Assembly: GCA_963780805.1 (NCBI GenBank)
Contig: CAWADP010000007.1
Location: forward strand, 124,001 to 188,000
Direction of reading: 5' to 3'
From: JASHVB01 sp963780805
Lineage (GTDB): Bacteria > Pseudomonadota > Alphaproteobacteria > Acetobacterales > Acetobacteraceae
DNA length: 64,000 bases
Position 1 is the first letter of the stretch, and every line of letters begins with the position of its first letter. The position numbers were made by a program, and so were the translations under genes. Under the pieces are notes generated by a model. It was not told where the DNA came from. It saw only the letters and a program-made list of their open reading frames with translations, and ran no database searches. Below are positions 1-8,396 of the stretch, piece after piece.

Positions 1-854
1 CGGCGCGGCATGGCGAGGCGCTGGTGCGGGCGCTCACGACGATGACGCCGTTCGAGAACGGTGCACCCAACACTTACGCGCGGGGCCTGCGCATCAAGAC
101 GTGGCGCGGCGTGCGCACGGTCGGTCACGACGGGCTGTGGCCGGGATTCAAGAGCAGTTTTGTGCGGCTGCCGGAACGGGGGGCAGCGGTGATCTGCCTC
201 AGCAACGATGGCATGTCGGATCCGCACGACCTGGCGTTCCAGGTGGTGGATGCGTTGATCGAGGGCACTGCGGGCGTGCATCCGGTGCCGCCGATGCCGG
301 ACTGGGCGGCAGCGCCCGACCTGACCGGGCGCTACCTGGAGCCGCGCACTGCCGCGACCGTCGATATCGGCCGCGACACGCAGGGACGGACGACCGCCAG
401 TATCAACGGCATCGCCACCTGGCTGATGCCCACCGAGGATGGCCGGCTGACCACCAGCCGCGGGTCCGGCGATTTCACCATGCGGCTGACGCGCGACGGG
501 CTGCGGGTGGAGCGCGATGCCGGCGTTGCCGAGACATTGCCCCGCGTGACCTCGGATAAGCGCCTGCCCGAGGACTTGCCCGGCCGCTACGCCAATCCGG
601 ACACGGCGGCCACCTGGACGATCGCCTCGGCCGATGCGGGGGCGGAGCTGCGCATCGCCGGGCCGCTGCTGACCGCGTCGGGTCCGTGGGAGATTGAACC
701 CGTCGCGGGCGACTGCATCCGCATCTATACCCCGCTGACGTTGTTTCGTGGCTGGGTCGATGCCCGGGTGCAGCGCGATGGCGCCGGCAAGGTGACCGGG
801 CTGCATATCGATGGCGGGCGGGTGAAGGGGCTGGTGTTCACGCGGCTGGGATGA
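1..854 (+). CDS. Serine hydrolase (beta-lactamase-related), C-terminal part
   Basis: This is the 3' part of a gene that begins before the window; the frame is open from base 3, and the first GTG at 24 is probably internal. The N-terminal segment, with a GHDG turn followed by a PGFKSSFVRLPERG strand and an SNDGMSD loop, matches the end of the class-C-like serine hydrolase fold, including the H-D-G position where these enzymes carry the K/H-x-G motif. About 180 further residues look like the beta-rich C-terminal domain often attached to these hydrolases. The catalytic SxxK and YxN motifs lie outside the window, so activity cannot be judged. The substrate is unknown. Confidence 0.75.
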   Translation, partial: ARHGEALVRALTTMTPFENGAPNTYARGLRIKTWRGVRTVGHDGLWPGFKSSFVRLPERGAAVICLSNDGMSDPHDLAFQVVDALIEGTAGVHPVPPMPDWAAAPDLTGRYLEPRTAATVDIGRDTQGRTTASINGIATWLMPTEDGRLTTSRGSGDFTMRLTRDGLRVERDAGVAETLPRVTSDKRLPEDLPGRYANPDTAATWTIASADAGAELRIAGPLLTASGPWEIEPVAGDCIRIYTPLTLFRGWVDARVQRDGAGKVTGLHIDGGRVKGLVFTRLG

Positions 855-1613
855 GTGCCGCACGGATCTCGGATTCGCTTGAATGATGCGGCACGTGATA
901 TTGCGTCGCCTTTGGCGTGAGCAGACAGAAATCTTGGCGACAGTGCCGTTAAAGGAGCGAACCTAAATCAGAGGTCTCGAATTGTCGCACCATTTCCTTA
1001 AATCCATACCAGAGACGACACAACGCCAGCTCCAAAAATGGCGCGCAATCAAAAGAACAGACCTGACATAGAAAACTCCAGTGGATCAAGTCGTGTTGCA
1101 CGACGAGGGGCCGCGTCGATCCGTCCACAAATCAGGATTGTCCTTCAAGCATTCTCTGATATGACCCCGATGGCCGACGAGGAACTCGATGCGAATTATA
1201 GTGGCCATGCTCCGACGACTATCGGAGTGGCCGTGCATCCTCAGTCGCCGATATGTTGGATGCGCAGCGTTGCCCGAGCCCCATGCCCAAGCCCCATCTG
1301 GCCTCATGATGGATGCGCCGCAAGGCCGCAGTCAGCGGTCCCACGACCTGACAGGCGTGTTCGAGCCGACAATTCCTGCCACCTCTCCGTGCAGGGTGAT
1401 CGCACAAGGAGATTTCGGCATCCCGACGCTCTCCTGGGACGGGGATTACGGGGTCTGTGGTCGAGTTTGTACGGCTCGGGGCCCCTCATCCGGCGGCAAA
1501 TTCGCCTGTAGCGTTCCAAGTGCGATTCCCCTGCCTCTCCGTGAGAGGTCCCTTGCAACGACAGGCTGCGGCTTCTACAGTCACCCCAAACCGTTAATCA
1601 GGAGGGCCAGGAC
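855..1613. other. Intergenic region without a supported gene
   Basis: These 759 bases are more AT-rich than their surroundings between about 880 and 1090. Several short overlapping open frames exist on both strands, but none shows a recognisable domain or a convincing start. The segment just before 1614 carries an AGGAGGG ribosome binding site for the next gene. A decayed gene is possible but not demonstrable by eye. Confidence 0.5.
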
Positions 1614-2537
1614 ATGCCGCAATCCCCCGGAACCAATTTCACCGCGCCTCCCTTGACCATCGTCGTCAGGCACCAGCTTTGGGACGCCAATGTCGAGGAT
1701 CATTCGGACCAGGGCGTTTCCATCGACGTGATGGCCGACGTTAGCGGCAAAGCCACTTCGCTCCTGCGATTCAATTGCTTCGATCTGGAGAGAAGCTACG
1801 TCTACGGTCCGGAGAACCCGGAGCTGACCACGCCGGGCCGGGTGGGCGGCGGCATGGGCAAGCACTGCCGCATGGACCCGGTCATCGATGGCAATCCCAT
1901 CGGCTGGACCATTCGGACCCTTACCACCAAACTGCCAAAGATGCTGGAGCGTGCCGGATATAAGGCCATAGCCGAGGCAACCGACCTGTTCGCGTTGCGG
2001 CGCGTTCTTCCCGACGTCGAAGCCTGCGCAAGAGATATATTCGTTTCGAAACGGAATACGGTCAAGCACAACCGCGGCACCGATATCTTCGAGGCCGGGA
2101 ACATCTGGTTTGGTCTTGAGATGCGGCGGCAGCGGAACGGCGACGGCGGCCTGGCGCTCCACGTCCTTGGGGACGTCGGCGGGTCGAAAGGGAAGTCGTA
2201 CGTGGAAGAGACCGAACTGCTGGCGTTCGACTGTTTCTGGAAGGATGCGCACTACCACTATGGTCCACGCAACAAGAACCATCGCACCAATTGGGATCTG
2301 ACGATCGTCGAGGATCCGCTGGAATGGACCTTCGAGCAGATCGAGAACAAAAAGCTGGGCGTCATGATCGAACGCGCTGGATATCCCGGAATCGCGGCGG
2401 ACCTCGACCATGATAAAATTGCCTCGGTCCTTCCGGTGCTGAAGAAACGCGCCTTTGAGATGTACGAGGAAGGCGAGCGCCTGACCGGCCACAAAGGGCT
2501 GCCCCTCGAGTTCACCCCGAACCTGGCCGCGGAATAA
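1614..2537 (+). CDS. Unknown protein made of two copies of one domain
   Basis: The product has 307 residues, is soluble (no signal peptide or membrane segment), and starts at an ATG behind a good AGGAGGG site. I do not recognise the family. The sequence is an internal duplication: LLRFNCFDLERSYVYGP near residue 50 is repeated as LLAFDCFWKDAHYHYGP near residue 200. DPVIDGNPIGWTIRTL, then MLERAGYKAIAEATD, in the first half correspond to DLTIVEDPLEWTFEQI, then MIERAGYPGIAADLD, in the second. The two halves are each about 130 residues, joined by a short linker around residue 140. The conserved Asp, Tyr-Gly-Pro and Trp-Thr positions suggest a binding or enzymatic fold, but no function can be assigned. 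It is flanked by long non-coding stretches and appears monocistronic. Confidence 0.85.
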   Translation: MPQSPGTNFTAPPLTIVVRHQLWDANVEDHSDQGVSIDVMADVSGKATSLLRFNCFDLERSYVYGPENPELTTPGRVGGGMGKHCRMDPVIDGNPIGWTIRTLTTKLPKMLERAGYKAIAEATDLFALRRVLPDVEACARDIFVSKRNTVKHNRGTDIFEAGNIWFGLEMRRQRNGDGGLALHVLGDVGGSKGKSYVEETELLAFDCFWKDAHYHYGPRNKNHRTNWDLTIVEDPLEWTFEQIENKKLGVMIERAGYPGIAADLDHDKIASVLPVLKKRAFEMYEEGERLTGHKGLPLEFTPNLAAE

Positions 2538-2951
2538 CTGGCCTTTTCCGAATGGGTGCCGGGACGGCGGGGTGCACCCGCCTGTTCCCGGTAACCAGAC
2601 GAACGCGCGGGCGGCGTCCGCGGACCTGCACCTGGATGCGGAGGCAGCGGACCAGTGGTCCTGCTGCCTTTCGGGTGGCGCCGATGGTGGCCTTCCCAAG
2701 GCTGCAGACGCCCGACTTTCACGCGGCAGGCGACATCGTCTCATGTGACGGCGCACGTATGTCGTGCCATGCCCCCCCCATGAGACGCGGGCCGCGAACG
2801 AACGACACCTGCTGCCCAGGCGGGAACCCACCGCCCGCCCCACCCGCGACGCGCCAATTCTTCCGGCCGTCCAAAACCGTCGCGCTTCCCGATTGCCCGC
2901 CCGGCGGCCGGCTGTTATCGCCCGCCGCATGCCGCTGCGCCGCACCATGCC
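2538..2951. other. Intergenic region, nothing identified
   Basis: These 414 bases separate the duplicated-domain gene from the methyltransferase. Open frames run through it on both strands, as expected at this GC content, but none has a credible product. It presumably holds the promoter of the 2952-6399 run. Confidence 0.5.
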
Positions 2952-3893
2952 ATGACCGCCGCCCCGCGCACCTGGACGCAGCGCCGCCGCCTCGCCGTCG
3001 CCTGGCTGCACGACCGCCGCCAGTTCGCCGAGCCACGCCTGCCCCGCACCTGCCCCATCTGCGGCTACACCGGCGTGTTCATCAGTGTCGGCCATCCCCC
3101 CCGCTGGGACGCCCGCTGCCTGAACTGCGGCAGCCGGGAGCGCCACCGCCTGCTATGGCTCTGGGTCAGCAGGGACGGCGGCAACCGCCTGGCCGGCAAG
3201 CGCATTCTGCATTTCGCCCCAGAGAGGGTCGTGATGCGCCGGATGCGCGGCAACCCGCTGTACGAGACAGCCGACCTGCACCAGTCCGGCGTCACCCACA
3301 CGGTGGACATCACCAACGTCGCCCTGTCGGACGGCAGCTATGACGTCGTCATCGCCAACCACGTCCTGGAGCACATCCCCGACGACCGCCAGGCGATGCG
3401 CGAGTTATTCCGTCTTCTGCGCCCGGGCGGGATGGCGCTGCTGACCGTACCGCTGAACGCGTCTCGCCAGCAGACCTATGAGAATCTGGCGATCACCGCT
3501 CCGGCTCAGCGTCACGCCCATTTCAGTGCCGAGGATCATGTGCGTTATTACGGCCTGGACTTCGCCGACCGACTGGCCGACGCGGGCTTCACCGTCGCGA
3601 CCTTTCGCCTGACCCCGGAGGAGGAGGTGCAATTCGGCCTGTTGCGCGACGAATGGCTGTACATCGCCACCAAGCACCTCGCCAGCGAGGACCTCGCCGT
3701 CGAGGACCTGGCCGTCGAGGACCTGGCCGTCGAGGACCTGGCCGTCGAGGACCGAGACCGTGAAAAGCGCGCCCGTGAGAACCTCGTCGGCGAGAACCTC
3801 GCCACTGACGACCGCGCCACCGAGAACCTTGCCCCAAAGGCAGGAGCGGGCCGCGACGAAGCCCAGCGCGCAGCCGGGGAGAGCGGCGCGTGA
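2952..3893 (+). CDS. Class I SAM-dependent methyltransferase with zinc ribbon and repeat tail
   Basis: The protein has 313 residues. Near residue 37 a CPICGYTG knuckle and a second C-x2-C (CLNCGSRER) form a four-cysteine zinc-ribbon-like motif. The methyltransferase core follows: an ILHFAPE strand in the motif I position, then DVVIANHVLEHI and LLRPGGMALLTVP, typical of the methyltransf_11 fold. The last 75 residues are low-complexity and highly charged, made partly of four perfect LAVED pentapeptides encoded by a 15-bp tandem repeat. The gene overlaps the following glycosyltransferase by four bases (GTGA), so the two are translationally coupled and probably act on the same surface glycan or lipid. 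The methyl acceptor is unknown. Confidence 0.85.
   Translation: MTAAPRTWTQRRRLAVAWLHDRRQFAEPRLPRTCPICGYTGVFISVGHPPRWDARCLNCGSRERHRLLWLWVSRDGGNRLAGKRILHFAPERVVMRRMRGNPLYETADLHQSGVTHTVDITNVALSDGSYDVVIANHVLEHIPDDRQAMRELFRLLRPGGMALLTVPLNASRQQTYENLAITAPAQRHAHFSAEDHVRYYGLDFADRLADAGFTVATFRLTPEEEVQFGLLRDEWLYIATKHLASEDLAVEDLAVEDLAVEDLAVEDRDREKRARENLVGENLATDDRATENLAPKAGAGRDEAQRAAGESGA
3690..3749 (+). repeat. 15-bp coding tandem repeat, four copies
   Basis: Four adjacent copies of the 15-mer GACCTSGCCGTCGAG lie in frame inside the methyltransferase gene and encode repeated D-L-A-V-E. Degenerate copies continue to about 3820. Copy number could vary by slippage. Confidence 0.9.
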
Positions 3894-4993
3894 AACTCCC
3901 TTCCCCAGTACCCTCATCAGGCGCGCTTCGCCCGCAGCACAGGTCCGCCTCCCGCATTGGCGCAGCGCCCCAACCTCACGAAGGCGGACGCCGTCGCCGC
4001 ATCCTCGTTCTCAAGCTTGGCGCGCTGGGCAACATGGTGCTGTCCCTGAGTTCCTTCGCCGCCATCCGCCGCCGCCATCCCGACGCTTCCATCACCTTGC
4101 TCACCACCGCGCCCTATGCCGCTTGGATGGCCGAATCCCCCTGGTTCGACCGCGTGCTGATCGATTCCCGCCCCGCCTGGTGGGACCTCTCCGGCATCCT
4201 GCGCCTGCGCCACATGTTGCTCGATGGCCGCTTCGACCGAGTCTACGACCTGCAGACCTCCAGCCGCTCCTCGCACTATTTCCGCCTGTTCCCGCCCGCG
4301 TCGCGCCCTGAATGGTCGGGCATCGCCGCCGGCAGTTCCCACCCCGACCGCCGCCTCGACCGCAACGTGGTGCATGACATCGACCGCCAGCACGCCCAGT
4401 TGCGCCAGGCCGGCGTTGCCGACTTCTCTCCGGCTGACCTGTCGTGGTCCCACCGCGACATCGCTCGCCTGGTCCTGCCCTCACGCTTCGCGCTGCTGGT
4501 GCCCGGCAGCTCCGCGCACCGTCCGGTCAAGCGCTGGCCCGCCGCGCACTACCGAACGGTGGCCAACTGGCTGTCCGCCCAGGGCATCGAGCCCCTCGTC
4601 ATCGGCGCCACCGGCGAGCATGCCCTGGCGGACACCATCGGTGCCGGCAGCGCGGCGCGCGACCTTACCGGACAGACCAGCTTCGGCGATCTCGCCGACC
4701 TGGCCCGAGCCGCGGTCTGCGCGGTCGGCAACGACACCGGGCCGATGCACCTGATCGCCACCGCCGGCTGTCCATCGGTGGTACTGTTCTCCCGGGATTC
4801 CGATCCGGCCCGCTGTGCGCCCCGCGCTGGACCCGACGCTTTCCCGGTCCGCGTGCTGCGCCGCGACGACCTGGCCGCGCTGCCCCCAGAAGAGGTGGTG
4901 GCGGCTTTGGAAGCCGCCCTCCAAGGCGCTGCTGGATCTCGGCCATCCGAAGGCTGGACCATCACCCACCCAACCGCCAAGGCCTCGGTCTGA
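3890..4993 (+). CDS. Glycosyltransferase family 9 (heptosyltransferase-like)
   Basis: The product (367 residues from GTG 3890; a later start is possible because the first 35 residues are not conserved-looking) belongs to the ADP-heptose:LPS heptosyltransferase family GT9. Visible hallmarks are ILVLKLGALGNMVLS at the N-terminal nucleotide-sugar domain, YDLQTSSRSS in the middle, PGSSAHRPVKRWP at the start of the C-terminal domain, and GNDTGPMHLIATAGCPSVVLF near residue 285. Enzymes of this family transfer heptose or a related sugar to lipopolysaccharide core at the inner membrane. It overlaps the upstream methyltransferase by four bases, and its stop codon overlaps the MFS start (TGATG), so the three form one operon. 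Confidence 0.9.
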   Translation: MKLPSPVPSSGALRPQHRSASRIGAAPQPHEGGRRRRILVLKLGALGNMVLSLSSFAAIRRRHPDASITLLTTAPYAAWMAESPWFDRVLIDSRPAWWDLSGILRLRHMLLDGRFDRVYDLQTSSRSSHYFRLFPPASRPEWSGIAAGSSHPDRRLDRNVVHDIDRQHAQLRQAGVADFSPADLSWSHRDIARLVLPSRFALLVPGSSAHRPVKRWPAAHYRTVANWLSAQGIEPLVIGATGEHALADTIGAGSAARDLTGQTSFGDLADLARAAVCAVGNDTGPMHLIATAGCPSVVLFSRDSDPARCAPRAGPDAFPVRVLRRDDLAALPPEEVVAALEAALQGAAGSRPSEGWTITHPTAKASV

Positions 4994-6399
4994 TGGCCGA
5001 CCGCCCCATCAGCTTGGAAAACCCGAGCATGCCGGTCCCGGACGGCGTGCCGCTGCCACAGCGCTACTGGGCGATCCTGACCATCGCGCTAGGCCTGACG
5101 CTGGCGGTGCTGGACGGCGCCATTGCCAACGTCGCGCTGCCGACCATCGCGCACGACGTTAACGCCTCGCCGTCGGCGTCGATCTGGGTGGTGAATGCCT
5201 ACCAGCTCGCGGTGACGATCTCCCTGTTGCCGCTGGCCTCGCTGGGGGAGATCTACGGCTACCGCCGCATCTACCAGGGCGGCCTGGTGGTGTTCACCAT
5301 CGCCTCCCTGTGCTGCGCCCTGTCCAGCTCGTTGATCACGCTGACCATGGCCCGCGTCATCCAGGGCTTCGGCGCCGCCGGGATCATGAGCGTCAACGGC
5401 GCCCTCGTGCGCTTCATCTATCCGCGTCGCTGGATCGGCCGCGGTGTGGGGCTGAATGCGACGATTGGCTCGATCGCCTCGGCGCTGGGCCCAACCGTCG
5501 CCGCCGGCATCCTGTCGGTCGCGACCTGGCCCTATCTGTTCGCGGTCAACATCCCGCTGGGCCTGATCGCCATCCCGATCGCGGTGTGGCACCTGCCGGT
5601 CACCCCCACTTCCGGCGTGAAGTTCGACGTCGGCAGCGCGGTACTGAGCGCCCTGACCTTCGGCCTGCTGATCACCGCGATCGCGGGCCTGGGCCACGGC
5701 GAGGGCCTGGGCGACGTTGGTGCCGAGCTTTTCCTGGTGGTCGGCATGATCATGGTGCTGGTGGCGCGGCAGATGGCGCGGTCCGCGCCGCTGCTGCCGA
5801 TCGACCTGCTGCGCATCCCGCTGTTCGCAATGTCGGTCGCCACCTCGGTCTTCGGCTTCGTCGCCCAGGCGATGGCGCTGGTCGCGCTGCCCTTCCTGTT
5901 CGAGAACAACCTGGGCTTCAACGCCGTGGAAACCGGCCTGCTGCTAACGCCATGGCCGCTGACGGTGGCGGTGATTGGCCCGATCTCCGGCCGCCTGGCG
6001 GACCGCTACCCGGTCGGCATCCTCAGCGGCTCCGGGTTGGCGGTACTGTCCGGCGGACTGCTGCTGCTGGCGTTCCTGCCGGCGCATCCCACGCCGGTGG
6101 ACATCATCTGGCGGATGACCATTTGCGGCCTCGGTTTCGGGTTCTTCAATACGCCGAACAACCGCGCGATCCTGACCACCGCGCCGCCTGCCCGCACCGG
6201 CGGGGCCAGCGGCATGCAGGCGACGGCTCGGCTGCTGGGGCAGACACTGGGCGCCGCATTGGTGGCATTGTTGTTCGGCGTGTTCCCGGTGATGGGACCG
6301 ATGAACAGTATGCTGTTCGCGGCGGTGGCGTCGGTGATGGCGTCGGCCGTGAGCTTCTCCCGCCGGTTGGGCGGGGGGTCTCGGCGGGAGCGGGGGTAG
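4993..6399 (+). CDS. MFS transporter, DHA2 (EmrB/QacA) type
   Basis: The start is the ATG that overlaps the preceding stop by one base; the open frame extends 183 codons further upstream, but that part is only the antisense-like shadow of the GT9 gene. The 468-residue product is an integral membrane protein with roughly 14 hydrophobic segments. It carries the DHA2 signatures LAVLDGAIANVALPTI in the first helix (motif D1-like), LGEIYGYRRIY (motif A) and LTMARVIQGFGAA. These proton antiporters usually export drugs or small metabolites; a role in exporting a product of the neighbouring glycan genes is only an inference. Confidence 0.92.
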   Translation: MADRPISLENPSMPVPDGVPLPQRYWAILTIALGLTLAVLDGAIANVALPTIAHDVNASPSASIWVVNAYQLAVTISLLPLASLGEIYGYRRIYQGGLVVFTIASLCCALSSSLITLTMARVIQGFGAAGIMSVNGALVRFIYPRRWIGRGVGLNATIGSIASALGPTVAAGILSVATWPYLFAVNIPLGLIAIPIAVWHLPVTPTSGVKFDVGSAVLSALTFGLLITAIAGLGHGEGLGDVGAELFLVVGMIMVLVARQMARSAPLLPIDLLRIPLFAMSVATSVFGFVAQAMALVALPFLFENNLGFNAVETGLLLTPWPLTVAVIGPISGRLADRYPVGILSGSGLAVLSGGLLLLAFLPAHPTPVDIIWRMTICGLGFGFFNTPNNRAILTTAPPARTGGASGMQATARLLGQTLGAALVALLFGVFPVMGPMNSMLFAAVASVMASAVSFSRRLGGGSRRERG

Positions 6400-6518
6400 A
6401 CCGTTTTCGTCGCGCCGCCGGACGGTTTTTCCTCCCGCTCCCGCCGGATTTTGGGGTAGATGCGCCCGTGTGTCGCGGTCACGGCCACGTGACCGGGCTG
6501 CCGAAAGGGCGAACGTCT

Positions 6519-8126
6519 TTGCTGTTCAACTCGTATGTCTTCGTTTACGTGTTCCTGCCGCTGGCGCTGGCAGGCTATTACACCACCGCCCGCTTCGGTC
6601 GCCGACCGGCGATTGTGTGGCTGATCTTCGGCTCCTTCGTCTTCTATGGCTGGTGGAATCCGGCCTTCGTACCGCTGCTGGCAATCTCAATCGCGTTCAA
6701 TTACAGCGCCTCGCTGCTTATCGGTGCCACCGAATCCAGGGCTACGCTGCAAGGCTGGGTGACGAAGCTGGCGGTTGCAGCCAACCTGGCCGCCCTGGTC
6801 TATTACAAATACGCAATGTGGCTGGTCGGTCTGCTGAACAACACCGGTCTGATCCGCGCAGAGCTGCACGGGATCGTCCTGCCGCTGGGCATCTCGTTCT
6901 TCACCTTCACCCAGATCGGCTACCTGCTCGATTGCCGCCACGGCATCGCGAAGGACCGCAACCTGCTTGATTACGTCGTATTCGTGACGTTCTTCCCGCA
7001 CCTGATCGCCGGCCCGATCCTGCACAACGGCGAGATGATGCCGCAGTTCGCCGATCCGAAAACCTACCGGTTCGCGGCGGCGGAGTTCTCGGTCGGTCTT
7101 GGCATCTTCGTGATGGGCATGTTGAAGAAATGCCTGATCGCCGATCCGATTGGCGCCAACGTTCCCGCCGCGTACGCTCATCCCGAAGCACTGTCGATGC
7201 TGGCGTCGTGGCAGGCGGTGCTGTCGTACTCGTTGCAGTTGTATTTCGACTTCTCCGGCTATTCCGACATGGCGATCGGACTGGCGCTGATGTTCAACCT
7301 GCGCTTTCCGCTGAATTTCAACTCGCCCTACAAGGCGCAGAGCGTGGTGGAATACTGGCAGCGCTGGCACATGACCCTGACACGGTATTTCACCCAGTAT
7401 GTCTATAATCCGCTGGCGGTGGCCGCGATGCGGCGACGCATGGCTCGCAAACTGCCGATCAACCGCGCGGCGCAGATGACTGTGGGCGGCTTCACGACGA
7501 TGGCGGCCGTGCCGATTTTCGTAACCATCGTGCTGGCCGGTATCTGGCACGGGGCGGGCGCAACTTTCCTGGTATTCGGCCTGCTGCACGCGATCTACCT
7601 CACGATCAACCGCGCCTGCCGCATCATCCGCCCGAATCCCCCGCCGCCGACACGGTTTGGCGTGGTATGGCGGGTAGTGCTGACGTACGCGTCGGTGCTG
7701 GTGGCGTCGGTATTCTTCCGCGCGCCATCCGTGCCCGCGGCGATTTCCATGCTGACCGCGATGGCCGGACTGCATGGCTTGAAAGGCGCCGCCGCTGCGA
7801 CTGCCCATGTCGCGTCTCATCTCGCCGCGGTCGTCGGACCGGTTCCCATGGCCGCGGCAGTGTACCAAGGCTCGCTTTACCGCATCATCAAGATATTGGA
7901 GCAGGTGGTGCCGGTGATCGGACTGTATGTGGTGGTCTGGGCCATGCCGAACACACAGCAGATCTTCTGCGAATTCCGTCCGGCGCTGGATGAGGTGACC
8001 CGCTCGTCGACCGCCTGGCTGATCTGGCGGCACAATGGCCGCTGGGCATTCGTCATGGGCTGTGCGACCGCGCTGGCCGCGCTCGCCATCGGAGGAACCG
8101 GTGAGTTCTTATACTTCCAATTTTAG
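6519..8126 (+). CDS. MBOAT family O-acyltransferase (AlgI-like)
   Basis: The open frame is very long because of a shadow upstream. I place the start at TTG 6519, preceded by AAAGGG at about nine bases and giving the family-typical LLFNSYVFVYVFLPLAL; GTG 6489 is the alternative. The roughly 535-residue polytopic membrane protein has the MBOAT landmarks LPLGISFFTFTQIGYLLD, FPHLIAGPILH, the YFDFSGYSDMAIG segment, WQRWHMTL and the catalytic-histidine helix AGIWHGAGATF. AlgI-like proteins pass acetyl groups across the membrane to modify secreted polysaccharides. The usual periplasmic partner gene begins immediately downstream but is destroyed by a deletion (8101-8368). Confidence 0.92.
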   Translation: MLFNSYVFVYVFLPLALAGYYTTARFGRRPAIVWLIFGSFVFYGWWNPAFVPLLAISIAFNYSASLLIGATESRATLQGWVTKLAVAANLAALVYYKYAMWLVGLLNNTGLIRAELHGIVLPLGISFFTFTQIGYLLDCRHGIAKDRNLLDYVVFVTFFPHLIAGPILHNGEMMPQFADPKTYRFAAAEFSVGLGIFVMGMLKKCLIADPIGANVPAAYAHPEALSMLASWQAVLSYSLQLYFDFSGYSDMAIGLALMFNLRFPLNFNSPYKAQSVVEYWQRWHMTLTRYFTQYVYNPLAVAAMRRRMARKLPINRAAQMTVGGFTTMAAVPIFVTIVLAGIWHGAGATFLVFGLLHAIYLTINRACRIIRPNPPPPTRFGVVWRVVLTYASVLVASVFFRAPSVPAAISMLTAMAGLHGLKGAAAATAHVASHLAAVVGPVPMAAAVYQGSLYRIIKILEQVVPVIGLYVVVWAMPNTQQIFCEFRPALDEVTRSSTAWLIWRHNGRWAFVMGCATALAALAIGGTGEFLYFQF

Positions 8127-8368
8127 CGGCATGCGACCGATCACGTTCAAATTCGGCCGCTATTTGCGCCCGCCTCCAGGTTCGCGTCAGCGCCTATCCG
8201 CTTCCACACTGGTCTGACCGTTATTTCACCGACGCCGCGCAGCACATGACGCAGATTGGCTCCACCTTGTTCACCGAATGGCTGAACGCGTGCTTGCGGG
8301 ATCGATCGTGGGATGAACTCAGTCTGCAGGGCTGGCCGCAACCTACGGAGCTACGGTCAGCGAAATGA
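8101..8368 (+). pseudogene. Remnant of MBOAT partner gene with internal deletion
   Basis: A GTG at 8101 sits nine bases behind a perfect GGAGGAA site at 8091, overlapping the 3' end of the MBOAT gene, exactly where an AlgX/AlgJ-type SGNH partner would start. Its frame yields about 30 plausible residues (VSSYTSNFSGMRPITFKFG and on) and then stops at 8218. From about 8183 the +1 frame is open to a TGA at 8366 and reads like a protein C-terminus (YPLPHWSDRYFTDAA, IGSTLFTEWLNACLRDRSW). The Asp-x3-Gln-His-Met arrangement followed by a Gly and a phenylalanine-rich helix resembles the end of SGNH-hydrolase partners. I infer that the middle of the gene is deleted. The family assignment is tentative. 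Confidence 0.5.
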
Positions 8369-8396
8369 TTGCCGTCCATCCCGTGGTTGGCGCGTT

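Noticed and set aside
1038..1656. Overlapping short ORFs in the first long gap
   Set aside because: None has a good ribosome site plus plausible protein composition; no family recognised.
5310..6518. A long open frame upstream of and in frame with the MBOAT gene
   Set aside because: It runs through the MFS gene in another frame with Arg/Gly/Pro-rich content and no MBOAT features; it is a GC-driven shadow.
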